A DNA stretch of 64,000 nt from Mauremys mutica (taxonomy: Eukaryota; Chordata; Testudines; Geoemydidae): contig NC_059084.1 of assembly GCF_020497125.1 (NCBI RefSeq), positions 12,551,501 through 12,615,500 of the forward strand. Direction: 5' to 3'. Position 1 is the first letter of the stretch; each line of letters begins with the position of its first letter. Position numbers and translations under genes: made by a program. Of the stretch, positions 53,501-62,444 are shown piece by piece. A model generated the notes under the pieces. The model was not told the DNA's origin, made no database searches, and saw nothing but the letters and a program-made list of their open reading frames with translations.

Positions 53501-55697
53501 CAAGGCCTTAGAAATGGAGAATACTGCTGCATAAAGACCAAACTACAGTTTCTGTATGAAGCCATTTGTATGTTTTAGGAGGACAACGCTTTGTGGTACA
53601 CTTGACTACTTGCCTCCTGAAATGATTGAAGGGAGAACACATGACGAAAAGGTGGATCTCTGGAGCCTGGGGGTTCTGTGCTATGAATTTCTAGTAGGGA
53701 AACCTCCTTTTGAGGCAGCGACATACGAGGAAACTTACAGAAGTATTTCAAAGGCAAGTATTGGGTCACTTTTCTTCCTTCTAAGTCACCTATTCAGTGA
53801 TATTAAATAGATATGGGGTGATAAAACTTAAATTGTTTTTTCTCAACTACTTACAGGAAGGAAAATGAGGCCTCAATTTCCTATGGTTTCCCATGGCTAA
53901 TCAAAGAGCAGCCTAGCAGCTCTGATCCATCAGATTTATCTAAATCAATCTTTGGAGAAGGCTGGATTCTTCTCTTAATATGAGCTGTAACCCAGTGTAA
54001 ATTAACATACAAGCCACAGCAAAACTTGTACTGTCAGTGGGAGGTGTGCATAAAAATCAATGTAGTAAATAATAATCAGTTACCTGTAACTTTGTTTAAT
54101 ACACTGTTGCTACATTCATCATCCCTCTGAGGGAAAATAGTCACTTTAAGGACCACTACTTTCTGTCCTTTGTTTCTCTTCCTTCTCCTACACCAGGTCT
54201 TCCCCTCTCTTTTTCCCTTTTTCTCTTTTCCCTACAGTAATTCCCTTTTTTTTTTCCCTCCAGAGGCTTCTCTTATCCTTTTTTTTTTCTTTTTCCAATT
54301 CAGCTACTAGAAATGAGTGACTGAATAGTTGAATTCTGGCATTTAAGGTCCCATTGGTATTTAGATTTACCCTAGTTTCATGGGAGCGTTGGGTCGAATT
54401 TGTAACTTCGTCAGTGTTTCAGGCTGCATGAAGGCTTCTACTTGCTTCACATATGCAAGGTTGCTTTAGTAATTATGAGGACAACAAAATTTCTAGCTCA
54501 GTGTCTCACACTGAATTGGTTCACATACCACCTTAAAAAATCATTGTGAAGTGAATGGATGGAACACGAAGCTTATGTTCCCCCAGTGCTACACGTACCA
54601 CATTTTGGGGATTCCTGGTTTTACTCCTGGGGGAATTCTGTGCCATTGCACAATGCAGAATTTCTTTTCCCCCCCAGAAATTGGCTGCAGTGCTGCTGGA
54701 CCTGACAGAGCCCAGCTTGCGCATAGAAGACACTGTTGGGGGGGAGGGGGAGGGAGCTAGAGGGTTCCCAGCAGCTGCAGTTCCCTGTGCACCCTGAGGG
54801 AAGGAGACAGCGGTGTGCAGGAAACTCTACAGAAGCTTGGGACCCACCTTCAGGCTGTTTCTCTTGCTGGATCCCTGGGCTCTGAGGGGTGGGAGGTCTC
54901 TGGGTTGGGGAGCGGGGGGGGGGGGGGGGGGGATGGGTGGGATTTGGTGAGGAGGGGGTGTGGGTATCTGGGTTAGGGGGGCCCTGGCTGAGCTCAGAGA
55001 GGGAGGGGTGTGGGTATCTGGCCACTCGGCTGGGCTGTGGGAGTGGGCAGAGAAACAGGAACTGGGCTGTCATAGGGATTTTTTTTAACTCTCTACTCCT
55101 GGGGGAAAATTCTGTGTCTGTATTGTTACAGACATACTTGCTGACAAGTATTTTGAAATAAATTACCAAAATAATTGAAACTGGTGTGATCATGTACTGT
55201 TATTTTGACTCAAAATTTTCAGAATTTTAAAACATTGTGCACAGAATTTTTTTTGGTGCAGAATTCCCTCAGGAGTAACCTGGTTTGCTTCTGTATAGTT
55301 GAAATATGACATGAGGTTAGGGGGGAAAAAATCAGTCAGATCTCATATGGGCTGACTGATAACACTCTTCTAAACTTTCCTTTGGCTCATCTACATCGCA
55401 GTATTCTGCTTTACTCCCTGTACAACTACAAACAATTTCTAGCACCTGGAAATGTTAGTTCTATATTATTTACCACTAGAATCCTAACTTAATGCTTGTT
55501 TTTAGGTGGAATTCAGATTTCCTCCTTTTGTAACAAAGGGAGCTAAGGACTTAATTGTAAAGCTCCTGAAGCATAATCCATACCAGAGGCTGCCACTGAA
55601 AGACGTGCTTGCACACCCATGGATTACCACAAACTCTACAAAACCACCAAGCAGCCGGAAGAGTGAGGCTGCTACCAGTAACAGAACACCATCTTAG
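44481..55697 (+). CDS. AURKA: AURKA (Aurora kinase A), complete CDS
   Basis: Eight coding exons (44481-44534, 46360-46648, 47950-48004, 48988-49179, 50570-50708, 51524-51672, 53579-53753, 55506-55697) join to 1245 bases: 414 residues against 403 in human. The N-terminus has a KEN box (residues 6-8) and an A-box (QRILCPSN, 49-56, its serine matching human Ser51). Kinase landmarks are the glycine loop GKGKFGNVY (148-156), Lys170, Glu189, HRD Asp264, DFG Asp282, activation-loop RRTT with Thr296 (human Thr288), and PPEMIEGR. All catalytic residues are intact. AURKA is a serine/threonine kinase of centrosomes and spindle poles, activated by TPX2 and Bora, and destroyed by APC/C-Cdh1. Unusual points are a GC-AG intron after exon 7, hinge residues RGE as in Aurora B, and Cys at the human Ser278 position. 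The N-terminal boxes and the CSTF1 neighbour exclude AURKB. Confidence 0.98.
44870..45164. mobile_element. PIF/Harbinger-like MITE (295 bp), CpG-rich
   Basis: A three-base duplication TAA (44867-44869, 45165-45167) and ends GGCCACGTCTATAC and GTGTAGACCAGGGC. Inside are two strong palindromes: gttcgaactatcgcgtctga meeting its reverse copy near 44942, and tagttcgaattcagctacgt meeting its copy near 45105. It sits inside the CR1 fragment. Confidence 0.8.
45699..46055. mobile_element. PIF/Harbinger-like MITE (about 357 bp), worn
   Basis: Ends gagcatgtctacagtg and tatagactaggcc resemble the family ends. The flanks are CTA and TTA. The interior includes ttaggttgacgagagctgcc and other text shared with related turtle MITEs. 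It splits the same CR1 as the previous element. Confidence 0.65.
46360..46648 (+). CDS. AURKA: AURKA coding exon 2 (A-box)
   Basis: This 289-base exon has the acceptor GGGTTTTTTAG and the donor TCTG|GTAAAT (phase 1). It encodes a Gln/Pro/Ser-rich disordered region, rapidly evolving apart from the block [16 protein letters not shown]. That block holds the A-box needed for mitotic-exit degradation. Confidence 0.95.
46649..47949. other. AURKA intron 2
   Basis: 1.3 kb. About 46795-46915 resembles an ancient SINE (caagaacagaacaaaaagac agtccctgcc). A Harbinger-like MITE occupies 47124-47801. Confidence 0.6.
47124..47801. mobile_element. PIF/Harbinger-like MITE (678 bp)
   Basis: The ends GGGCTTGGCTACACTTGC and GCAAGTGTAGCCATGCCC form an 18-base inverted repeat with one mismatch. 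The flanks are AAA and TAA, a mutated TWA target. Internal motifs include ggtactccacctcggtgag, shared with the element at 53230. Confidence 0.8.
47950..48004 (+). CDS. AURKA: AURKA coding exon 3
   Basis: This 55-base exon has the acceptor CTTTGTGTAG and the donor AAAAA|GTAAGT. It encodes [18 protein letters not shown], the linker just before the kinase domain. It enters in phase 1 and leaves in phase 2, and the next exon completes a lysine to give KKRQW. The assignment rests on phase fit and on similarity to the EE-K-Q-NEESKKRQW region. Confidence 0.88.
48005..48987. other. AURKA intron 3
   Basis: 1 kb. A fragment near 48834-48925 (ggggccagattttgatcttg then cttcaatggag) resembles a short reptile MITE family; similar worn text is at 62655-62750. 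No other feature. Confidence 0.45.
48988..49179 (+). CDS. AURKA: AURKA coding exon 4 (glycine loop, catalytic Lys)
   Basis: This 192-base exon has the acceptor CTTTTTCATAG and the donor CTTAG|GTAAAA. It encodes [20 protein letters not shown], the ATP-binding lysine in LALKVLF, and the C-helix with Glu189 ([14 protein letters not shown]). The match to mammalian Aurora A is nearly complete. Confidence 0.97.
49180..50569. other. AURKA intron 4
   Basis: 1.4 kb. The middle (49726-50020) is a worn Harbinger-like MITE. A C-rich tract near 50467-50497 precedes the acceptor by about 75 bases. Nothing else was recognised. Confidence 0.6.
49726..50020. mobile_element. PIF/Harbinger-like MITE, worn right end
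   Basis: It begins gaggctatggctacacc and has the inner palindrome ggagagagctctcccatcaa plus gtcggcgggagaagctctcc. The left end matches the family start GGCTATGGCTACAC. The right terminus is not clearly found. Confidence 0.6.
50570..50708 (+). CDS. AURKA: AURKA coding exon 5 (hinge)
   Basis: This 139-base exon has the acceptor TTTTCTTGCAG and the donor ACT|GTAAGT, phase 0. It encodes [20 protein letters not shown] and the hinge [16 protein letters not shown]. In human Aurora A the hinge reads LGT where this reads RGE; Aurora B has R and E at these places. Confidence 0.97.
50709..51523. other. AURKA intron 5
   Basis: 0.8 kb, of which 51007-51324 is an hAT-like MITE. The rest shows nothing notable. 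Confidence 0.65.
51007..51324 (+). mobile_element. hAT-like MITE, family C, second copy (318 bp)
   Basis: Left end CAGGGGTTCTCAGCATTTTT; right end agttgagaagcactg. Flanks ctgtacag (50999-51006) and ctgtagag (51325-51332) match at 7 of 8. The interior matches the element at 17259. Confidence 0.85.
51524..51672 (+). CDS. AURKA: AURKA coding exon 6 (HRD and DFG motifs)
   Basis: This 149-base exon has the acceptor CTCTTTACAG and the donor CTAG|GTAAGA. It encodes [20 protein letters not shown], the catalytic loop [10 protein letters not shown] and the magnesium-binding DFG followed by WCVHAPSSR. Cysteine replaces the serine found at human position 278. Confidence 0.97.
52120..52977 (+). mobile_element. 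hAT-like MITE, family C, third copy, interrupted
   Basis: Perfect eight-base duplication ctcaagag (52112-52119, 52978-52985). Left end CAGGGGTTCTCAATCTTTTT; right end ctggttgagaaccactg. At 858 bases it is longer than its sisters because another element (52357-52871) sits inside it. Without that element it returns to about 335 bases. Confidence 0.87.
52357..52871. mobile_element. Nested hAT-like MITE, family E (515 bp)
   Basis: Inverted ends share TTCCCTCTAA and TTAGAGGGAA. Flanks gccctgac (52349-52356) and gccctgaa (52872-52879) match at 7 of 8. The interior is rich in ccagcccagccacagacctg-type repeats, which produce false ORFs on both strands. Confidence 0.82.
53230..53507. mobile_element. 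PIF/Harbinger-like MITE (278 bp), clean ends
   Basis: Perfect TTA duplication (53227-53229, 53508-53510). Ends GGGTATGGCTACACTTGC and GCCAGTGTAGCCAAGGCC. Inner palindrome tgcagcgctgtaaagcgcca with its partner ttacagcgctgtaacttgct. It lies 70 bases upstream of AURKA exon 7. Confidence 0.85.
53579..53753 (+). CDS. AURKA: AURKA coding exon 7 (activation loop, GC donor)
   Basis: This 175-base exon has the acceptor ATGTTTTAG. It starts [20 protein letters not shown], with the T-loop threonine, and ends [10 protein letters not shown]. The splice donor is AAAG|GCAAGTA, a GC donor with otherwise perfect consensus. It must be used at this place, because the next exon begins exactly VEFRFPPF in phase 0. 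Confidence 0.95.
53754..55505 (+). other. AURKA: AURKA intron 7, GC-AG type
   Basis: The intron begins GCAAGTA after AAAG and ends TTGTTTTTAG. The coding frame on both sides ([12 protein letters not shown]) matches Aurora A without gap, so the non-canonical donor is real in this sequence. The intron contains pyrimidine-rich text (54160-54300) and an hAT-like element (54622-55278). Confidence 0.9.
54622..55278 (+). mobile_element. hAT-like MITE, family F (657 bp)
   Basis: Flanked by cctggttt (54614-54621 and 55279-55286), with one base of T ambiguity at the join. Ends TACTCCTGGGGGAATTCTG and CAGAATTCCCTCAGGAGTA form an inverted repeat. Inside is a G19 run (54914-54932). A related copy in inverse orientation is at 57837. 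Confidence 0.85.
55506..55697 (+). CDS. AURKA: AURKA coding exon 8 (C-terminus)
   Basis: The acceptor is CTTGTTTTTAG. The exon encodes [20 protein letters not shown], the end of the kinase C-lobe ([11 protein letters not shown]), and a short tail rich in Ser/Lys ([15 protein letters not shown]), then TAG at 55695-55697. The 3'UTR follows. Confidence 0.97.
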   Translation: MEFRFPPFVTKGAKDLIVKLLKHNPYQRLPLKDVLAHPWITTNSTKPPSSRKSEAATSNRTPS

Positions 55698-56380
55698 CAA
55701 GGTGTCCCTTTCATACTATAAACAATCTCAAATGAACCATAAACAAAAAGAGCCTTGTAACCATGACTACTGTAATGCAGCCAGTAAAGGTTGCTTGCAA
55801 GGAGACTTTAATAAAAGACCTGCTAATTAAAACAGACTGGGGAACAATTCAGTTGTGTGAGCTATTTACCATTTTAAATTCTCTCCTACTGTAATGGAGA
55901 AAACTTTTTTATATATATATATATAGAGAGAGAGAGAGCAGTTTGACAAGAAGTGCACTTAAAGAAGTTGATAGAATATTAGCCAACATACTTGAAGTCC
56001 AGTTTGCATATGGGTCATAGGTATTGAGATGAGGCAAAGCCAAATGTTGTGTTCTTGCCAAGGGCCCTATGATGTGATCAGTCTTAATTTTTGGCTCGTG
56101 CTTCCTAATAGTAAGAGACAGTTGTGGTTCTGGGTATCTGTCATGGTCAAATAGTGCAATAATAAATCCTTGAGTTACCTGCATTCTAATTTATTGGGCT
56201 GCTAAGGTTATCACAAATGTCCAGTCATCTGAAGCTGAGTGAAAAATGAATGTGCCTCTTCATAAATGTGTCCTAATAATTGTGAGCATTTCTTGCTTCT
56301 GTGTACTCTTTGGCCTGTTGTTGTCTTGAGGGGTGAGGCACTTAAAATTTGTTAAATAAAGACTTGTTACATTCTGACAG
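55698..56380 (+). other. AURKA: AURKA 3'UTR with two poly(A) signals (candidate extent)
   Basis: AATAAA occurs at 55810-55815 and again at 56355-56360. Either could end the transcript. The second is followed by a T- and GT-containing stretch. A (TA)n/(GA)n microsatellite lies between them (55909-55939). Which signal dominates cannot be read from the DNA. Confidence 0.5.
55909..55939 (+). repeat. (TA)n(GA)n microsatellite in the AURKA 3'UTR
   Basis: About eight TA units run directly into eight GA units. It probably lies in the AURKA 3'UTR if the distal poly(A) signal is used. Confidence 0.85.
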
Positions 56381-57836
56381 GATGGTAAGGCTTACTTTAT
56401 TGCACATACTGCTGGACCTATTACACATCAACATTCTTAAACCAGAAAAATATAGCAAAATTATCAAACTAAAATGTAGACACTTCCTATTCTATGAAAC
56501 ATAAGAGCCTGATCTCAGACATTAGTATGTTTTGTAGAGCCTTGTGACTTTACTGTACAGTTCCATGGAGGGTCATTAGCAATTGCTTCAAATCTTTATT
56601 GTTCAGCTAAATTATTGGTATAACTGCTATAAGTCTAGTGTTGAGGTAAAGAGTGAAGGGTGGGAGTAGGCTAATAATTCTTCTAAAACAAAACTAGCTT
56701 TTCATAACTAATATGGAAACACTTATACTAATTAAAGTAACCCTTGCAGCACTGTAACTGTCTGCATTAATTTAAATGACTTAAACTTGTGTAGACAGGC
56801 CCATACACAGATTAAGGACCCACCTGTGTCTTAAAAACAAATTACTAAAACCTCTGCCCTAACCAGCATAGGGAACAGCAATGAAGGGGGGTGTGTGTGT
56901 CTGCCTTAACTGGCAGGGTTTAAAAATGTGAATACAAGGAAGGTGGTTAGTGCTGAAATGTCAAACTCCACAAAGTTTGGTATCCTTAATCTACAGGTAA
57001 TAAACTCATGTTAATTTTCCTTTGCATGTTGTCATGCTGCAAGGAAAATCCAAACCCTGAGGTGGAAAGAGGTGCTAGTAGCAGCTTGTTTATGGGTCCG
57101 TGGATATGTTTGTCTAAAGTTTCTGTATTGAATTAACTAAGGTAGTAGAAAAAGAAGCTCAAAGTGCTTCAGCCTGCTACTGTGGATACAGTAAACAAGA
57201 CTTCCACATGTAAAGGTGAGCACTGAGGCACTTGAATGACTTATGTGGTTAGAAGTGGCTAACGTTTTGACTTGGTCATCTCTCCTGTCAGTTTCCAGGG
57301 AAGTGTCTCAGACTGCATCCACAGAAGGGAATAAGTGTATTCTTACATCATGTTTGCAAGACAGTGTAGTTTTAATGTGTCAGTATGTACAGAAGCATGA
57401 ATAGGGAGCCTGTGGAATTCATTATTTTTTCCAAGATGCCACTGAATTAGGGATCTTGTTTAAGTGCCCTGCTAGGACATGCCTATAGTTGCCTCTTGCT
57501 CTTTGGCCTTCCTCACAAGGTCAGTTAATGGGTTCCCAGAACATATTCACTGCACTGTTTCACAAAGCTCGCCAGCATTAAGAAGCCAGCATTTACATCC
57601 AGCTTGCAGATAAGGTATAGGTAGACAAGTAGCAGCGGGTGAGCTAAGCAACTTGGAGATAAGGGGAGAAGCTGAGCTCAGGAAAAAGCAACTGAAGTGA
57701 CTAGTTCTTTTCTTAGGGACACACAACAGGGAAGAGGTTCTGAAGATCACTTAAGCAGTAATGCAGAAGTCCAGATAGTGGTCCCAGCCCATTATCAAAA
57801 AATCCTAGATTAATTTTCTAGCTATGATCTAATTGC

Positions 57837-58393
57837 TACTCCTGGGTGAATTCTGTGCACAATATTTTAAGTTTCTGCAAATTTTGCCAAAATAACACTA
57901 GATCACAATATTTTCAATTGGGTAATTTATTTCAAAATACCTGTCAGCAAGTAATACAGAGAGAAAAAAATTCCCCCAGGAGCAGAGAGTTAAAGAAACC
58001 CCCTTTGACAACCCAGTTCCTGTTTCTCTGCCCCTTCCCTGAGCCCAGCTGGGTGGCCAGAAACCCACATCCCCTACCCCCACAGCCCAGCCATGGGGCC
58101 CCCCCTAACCTAGATGCCCACATCCCCTCCTCACCAAAGCCCAGGGATCCCAGAGGAGAAACAACCTGATGGTGGGTCCCAGGCTGGTGTGGAGTTTCCT
58201 GCACACTGATGTCTCCTCAGGAAACTGCAGCTGCTCAGAACCCTTTAACTCCCTCCCTCTTCCCCAGGCAGTGTCTTCTCTGTGCAAGCTGGGCTCTGCA
58301 GCTACTACCACTGCAGCCGATTTCTATGGGGGAAAATTCTGCACACATTTCTCAAATTCTGCATTGCAGTGGTGCTGAATTCCCCAAGGAGTA
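57837..58393 (-). mobile_element. hAT-like MITE, family F, inverted copy (about 557 bp)
   Basis: Ends TACTCCTGGGTGAATTCTG and gctgaattccccaaggagta. The order of internal parts is the reverse of the copy at 54622 (gtgcacaatattttaa at the left, gcattgcagtggtgctg at the right). Flanks share aattgc. Confidence 0.8.
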
Positions 58394-60232
58394 AATTGCA
58401 TGTGATGGGGCAAAATGGGAAAAGGATATAGGGGGGGAAAAAATCATGTTGCCACAGGATTTGATCCTGCAGTGAGTATACACAGGACCCTGTGTTCAAC
58501 AATTTCAGTGGGGAGCTGTGCAATCGCTGGTCCATGCTTATGATTCTCAGTCTTCACTTTTACAAGATGCAGTGATGCAACTCTACTTTAATGCATGTGA
58601 AACAGCAGTACTTAATTTTCCACTGCACATTCCTTTGGTGTCTGAGTACTGCAGTTTTTACAATTGTATGCATTGCAATTCCATAAACTAAATCATATGT
58701 ATACAAGCTTAAGATATTTCTTAGTGGGAAAATAAGTAAACAACTAGAAGGGAAAAAAATATTTATTGTATTTTCTACCAGTGTTAACAATTCTATAAGA
58801 CCTTTACTACTATTTCACAAACTAATTGTTTTCAAGCTTACAAATGATTCAGAAATTCAAAATATATTTTTGATTTAAAATACATTGCAAAAAGGTTAAT
58901 CTAAACAAAAGTTGCAAATGACAGTTTTTACAACCAGATTTGTCTAATTCAGAGGTAAAAAATAGTGTCTCAATCTGATTTAAAGGGGACAAGTGCAGTT
59001 TAGTTACTTCACTCAGCAAATGAAATTAACTTTTAAAATATAAGCAGTGTGTGGCATGCTGGTGACTTTTAAAGTAAGCAATGTTTCCAGAAACCACAAA
59101 ATCATGACTGCATTACAAGAAGTGACGGATAGAAGGACTGGAATGCTACTTGTTTTTCTAATAGTGATAATAGAAAAATACACATTTCCTTTTAAAAAAA
59201 GGAATCAGTGTTCGACCTTGAGTAGAATGTCTAAATTTCCTTAAAATCCCCCAAATGTTTTAGCAGCTAGCAAATTGTAGGAGACATGGGAAGTTACTAT
59301 TAGGAATTAACAATGCAACAACCCCACCACCACCTTCAATGGTTACTTAAAAATATTTTAATTTTATCCAGAAAGTCTATTATTCAGTAGCATCACCAGA
59401 AGGCAAATTTCAATAAAAAAAGTCAAAACATTCCAGCAATTAAAATAAAATAAAATGTAAACTCTGCTTGATAAGCTGATTTCAGGATTACTTATGGACT
59501 CAATCACAAACTAGCTTACACACCACTTCAGGGATGTGAGGCACCCCATTTTGCCTCTGCACAAACTACCTGCATCATGGGTCACAATACAAGAGGGAAT
59601 ACAGCCACCTAGGAGCAGCTAACTCTCTCCTGGCCAGGCAGTGAGCCGGCCAGAGCAGCAGAACAGGTGGACAAGGTGATTTAAGCTACATTAGAAAGAA
59701 GGCTGGCACAGCTTACATCTCCCATGGAGCAAAGAGGAAGCAGGGACCACACTGCAACTCTTAGTCACAATATGGCCTCTGCTCCTGGGGTAGTGCAGTT
59801 ATATGCTTTCCCTTACTCAGGGCAGCTTGCAAGCTGCCAATTTAGCCTTAAGTCATCAAAATCCCTTGAGGCATACACAATAACTGTATTGCATAGCTAT
59901 ATGTACCACATTATGATAGGAACATTGTCACAGTAATAAAATATTTAAGAAGCAATTTTCAACCAATTATTTAAAAGAATAAGTTTATTGCAATTTTGAC
60001 AGCTCCTTAGTTCTTTGCACTTCCCTCAGCTTGGAGGATGAAGCTAAATTAATCTGTTTATATTCCATTTCACTTGCATTATGCTGCAGTGTTCATTTTA
60101 CCAACACTGCAGAGGAACATCCAGATAAAGCTACTGAAACTATTTCTATTTCATTTTGTAATTAAAAACAAAAAAATCTAAATCTTGGGCCTAAAACTAC
60201 TACCAAGTGCTCATTTAGGTCAATCTCACTTA

Positions 60233-60956
60233 GGGCAGGTCTACACTACAGGGTTAAGTCGATCTAAGTGAATAACATAGCTGGAGTCGATGTAGCTTAG
60301 GTCGACTTACTGTCGTGCATACACTGCGCTGGGTCGACAGGAGAAGCTTTCCCGTCGACTTACCTTATGCTTCTTGTTCTGGTGGAGTCAGGGGCGGCTC
60401 TACCTTTTTGGCCGCCCCAAGCAGTCATGCGCGGGAGGCGCCCCGGAGCCGCGGGAGTAGCGGACCTCCCGCGGGCATGACTGCGGAAGGTCCGCTCGTC
60501 CCGCGGCTCGGCTGGACCTCCCGCAGCTGCGGACGGTTCGCAGGTCCGGCGGCTCTGCTTGAGCTGCCGCAGGCATGCCTGCGGGAGGTCCAGCCGAGCT
60601 GCGGGACCAGCGAACCGTCTGCAGTCATGCCTGCGGGAGGTCCACTGGAGCCGCGGGACGAGCGCCCCCTCCGCAGCCATGCCTGCGGCAGGTCCGGTCG
60701 TCCCGGGGCTCCGGTGGACCTCCCGCAGGCATGACTGCGGCAGGTCCGCCGGCCCAGCCTGCCGCCCCCCCCGGGAAAGGGCCGCCCCATGCGCGTGCTT
60801 GCCGCGCTGGGGTCTGGAGCCGGCCCTGGGTGGAGTACTGGAGTCGATGGGAGAGCGATCCGTGGTTGATTTAGCGGGTCTTCACTGGACCTGCTAAATC
60901 AACCCCCAGTGGATCGATCGCGGCAGCATCGATCCACGGTATGCACAGACATACCC
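60233..60956. mobile_element. PIF/Harbinger-like MITE containing a nested element
   Basis: Left end gggcaggtctacactacagg, right end acagacataccc, flanks TTA and TTG. The inner text has gtcgatctaagtg and gtcgacttac-type palindromes with ctgctaaatcaacc at the right. It is broken by the element at 60389. Confidence 0.72.
60389..60828. mobile_element. Nested hAT-like MITE, GC-rich with internal repeats (440 bp)
   Basis: Perfect eight-base duplication ggtggagt (60381-60388, 60829-60836). Ends CAGGGGCGGCTCTA and TGGAGCCGGCCCTG are inverted. Inside, the phrase cctgcgggaggtcc and its complement recur about every 60-70 bases in both orientations, giving false ORFs on both strands. Confidence 0.87.
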
Positions 60957-62227
60957 TTGACTTCACTGTAATGCTTCTGCAATGCAAGAGCAATGTAGCA
61001 CATTGGTAAGTGTTTGGAATTTACTGTAGAGATCAGAACTAAGCTTTTTTTCTGTTCACATTAAAATAGTTAATATGCATCCCATAGTAAGTAGCTCAGA
61101 CCTGCAGATTTCTTGGCTTGATGAAGTATAGACATTGCAGCAGTTTGTAGAAACATGCCATATTGAGTTGTGAACAGCAAGCCAAATGGACAACTCAAAC
61201 ATCTAAGGAAACAGCACTTTAAAATGGTATCTGATGTGAGCAATAAAGAGTCCTAAAAGTATAGATCATTCCCATATTAAGTCTTAATTGTTAGTTTAAT
61301 ATAAGAATCAAGTAACTAGCTGGTGCACACAACAGTCTGCAAAATTACAGCATATGGACTTCAGGAATGTATATGAGCTTCTTCTGCAGGGGTTGAGAAC
61401 CTGCTATAGCTCGATTCCAGTTGTAAACATGTCTGCTAATACAGGGCCTGATCCACCACATCAAAGCCTATCGAAGTCTTGCCACCGACTTCAATGGGCT
61501 TTGGATCATGCCCACAGACTGAAATTGTGGTCCCCTTAAGTCAGTAACAAAACTTCCATTGACTACAGGGGAGTCAGGATTTCACTCAGTCTACAGCACT
61601 CTAGTATAAATAAGATTCCAGTAGGGCAAGCTGCTAGCCAACCAGGAGAGTGAGCTTTTAAGTCATGCTCAGTAACCATACAACTTAGAAGTATGGAAGT
61701 ACAGCATGGCAAGAGTGTCTTTTCAGAGCAACAAATTATTTTAAATGGGCAGCAGATAAATACTAAGCACTGAGTTGGTGTATCAACAGAGGCAGTCACA
61801 TGATAGGACAGAGTATGCTTCAGAGAATAATTAAATGGGGATTCAACCTTAGTTTAGTTCCTGAAATACACTATTATGAACTAGTGCTGCACTGTAGCAA
61901 GTGTGTTTCACCAAGAAAAAAGTAAGGCCTAAAAGGCTGAGCTGAAAAGATACTAAGATATATGTTCTAAACAGTTTCTTCATTGGTAGGTAAGTGCTTA
62001 TGTTATCACTTGCAGGAGTTTTCAGATACCATTTTAACAAAGTTCTCAAGGGAAGAGAAGGAAACGAAAGTGGATATCAACATTTTCCCGAAAGAAACAT
62101 TTACCTGAAAAGACAAGTCAAAAATGCAAGATGAGATCAGTATTAACATGAGTCCAAATAGGGTCACTGCAGTTGCACAGCACTTTAAAAAGCTATATGA
62201 ACATGACACTTGAAATCTTTTTTTAAA

Positions 62228-62444
62228 TCATGGGTTTGAGGCAGGCGGTTTGAAGAAACCAATCTTACGGAAATATCGGACAAGAAATGGCACAGAAACT
62301 AAGGTAATGCTGATTCGGACTGGAACAAACACTTTGTGAATAGCGTAGGCCAACACAAATGTGCTTGTACCAGCAGCCACTTTGGATTGCACCAATGCTT
62401 CATTGAATCCAAGTTTTAGGAGAACTGCAGTCATGTCCACACCA
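62228..62444 (-). CDS. FAM210B: FAM210B, last coding exon (partial gene)
   Basis: On the minus strand the acceptor CCTTTTTCCCTCCCCAG is followed by a codon-completing T and then GVDMTAVLLKLGFNEALVQS, AAGTSTFVLAYAIHKVFVPV, SITLVSVPFLVRYFRKIGFF and KPPASNP, with TGA at 62228-62230. This is the C-terminal half of the DUF1279 (FAM210) domain with its hydrophobic helix. FAM210B is a mitochondrial membrane protein linked to erythroid differentiation and energy metabolism. The paralogue FAM210A differs at the C-terminus, and the position beside AURKA supports FAM210B. Earlier exons (mitochondrial targeting sequence, first half of the domain) were not found up to 64000 and probably lie beyond. The 3'UTR runs left; TTTATT at 59984-59989 is one of several possible poly(A) signals. 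Confidence 0.93.

Larger units (their letters stand above)
51673..53578. other. AURKA intron 6
   Basis: 1.9 kb. It holds a nested pair of MITEs (52120-52977) and a Harbinger-like MITE (53230-53507). The unexplained remainder is short. Confidence 0.65.
56381..62227. other. AURKA-FAM210B convergent interval
   Basis: The 3' ends of AURKA (plus) and FAM210B (minus) face each other. The right part probably includes the FAM210B 3'UTR, of unknown length. Recognised elements are at 57837 and 60233. A fragment near 61440-61590 (acttcaatgggctttggatc) is a common reptile repeat. 58400-60180 and 60960-62200 show no gene I can support. Confidence 0.5.

Noticed and set aside
54621..55193. 190-codon proline-rich ORF on the minus strand
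   Set aside because: Lies wholly inside the family F hAT-like element and includes translation of a G19 run.
44481..55697. Assignment as AURKB or AURKC
   Set aside because: RGE in the hinge looks like Aurora B, but the KEN box, QRILCPSN A-box, long N-terminus and CSTF1/FAM210B neighbours fit AURKA only.
60315..60897. Several 99-139 codon ORFs on both strands
   Set aside because: All fall in the nested GC-rich MITE with internal inverted repeats.
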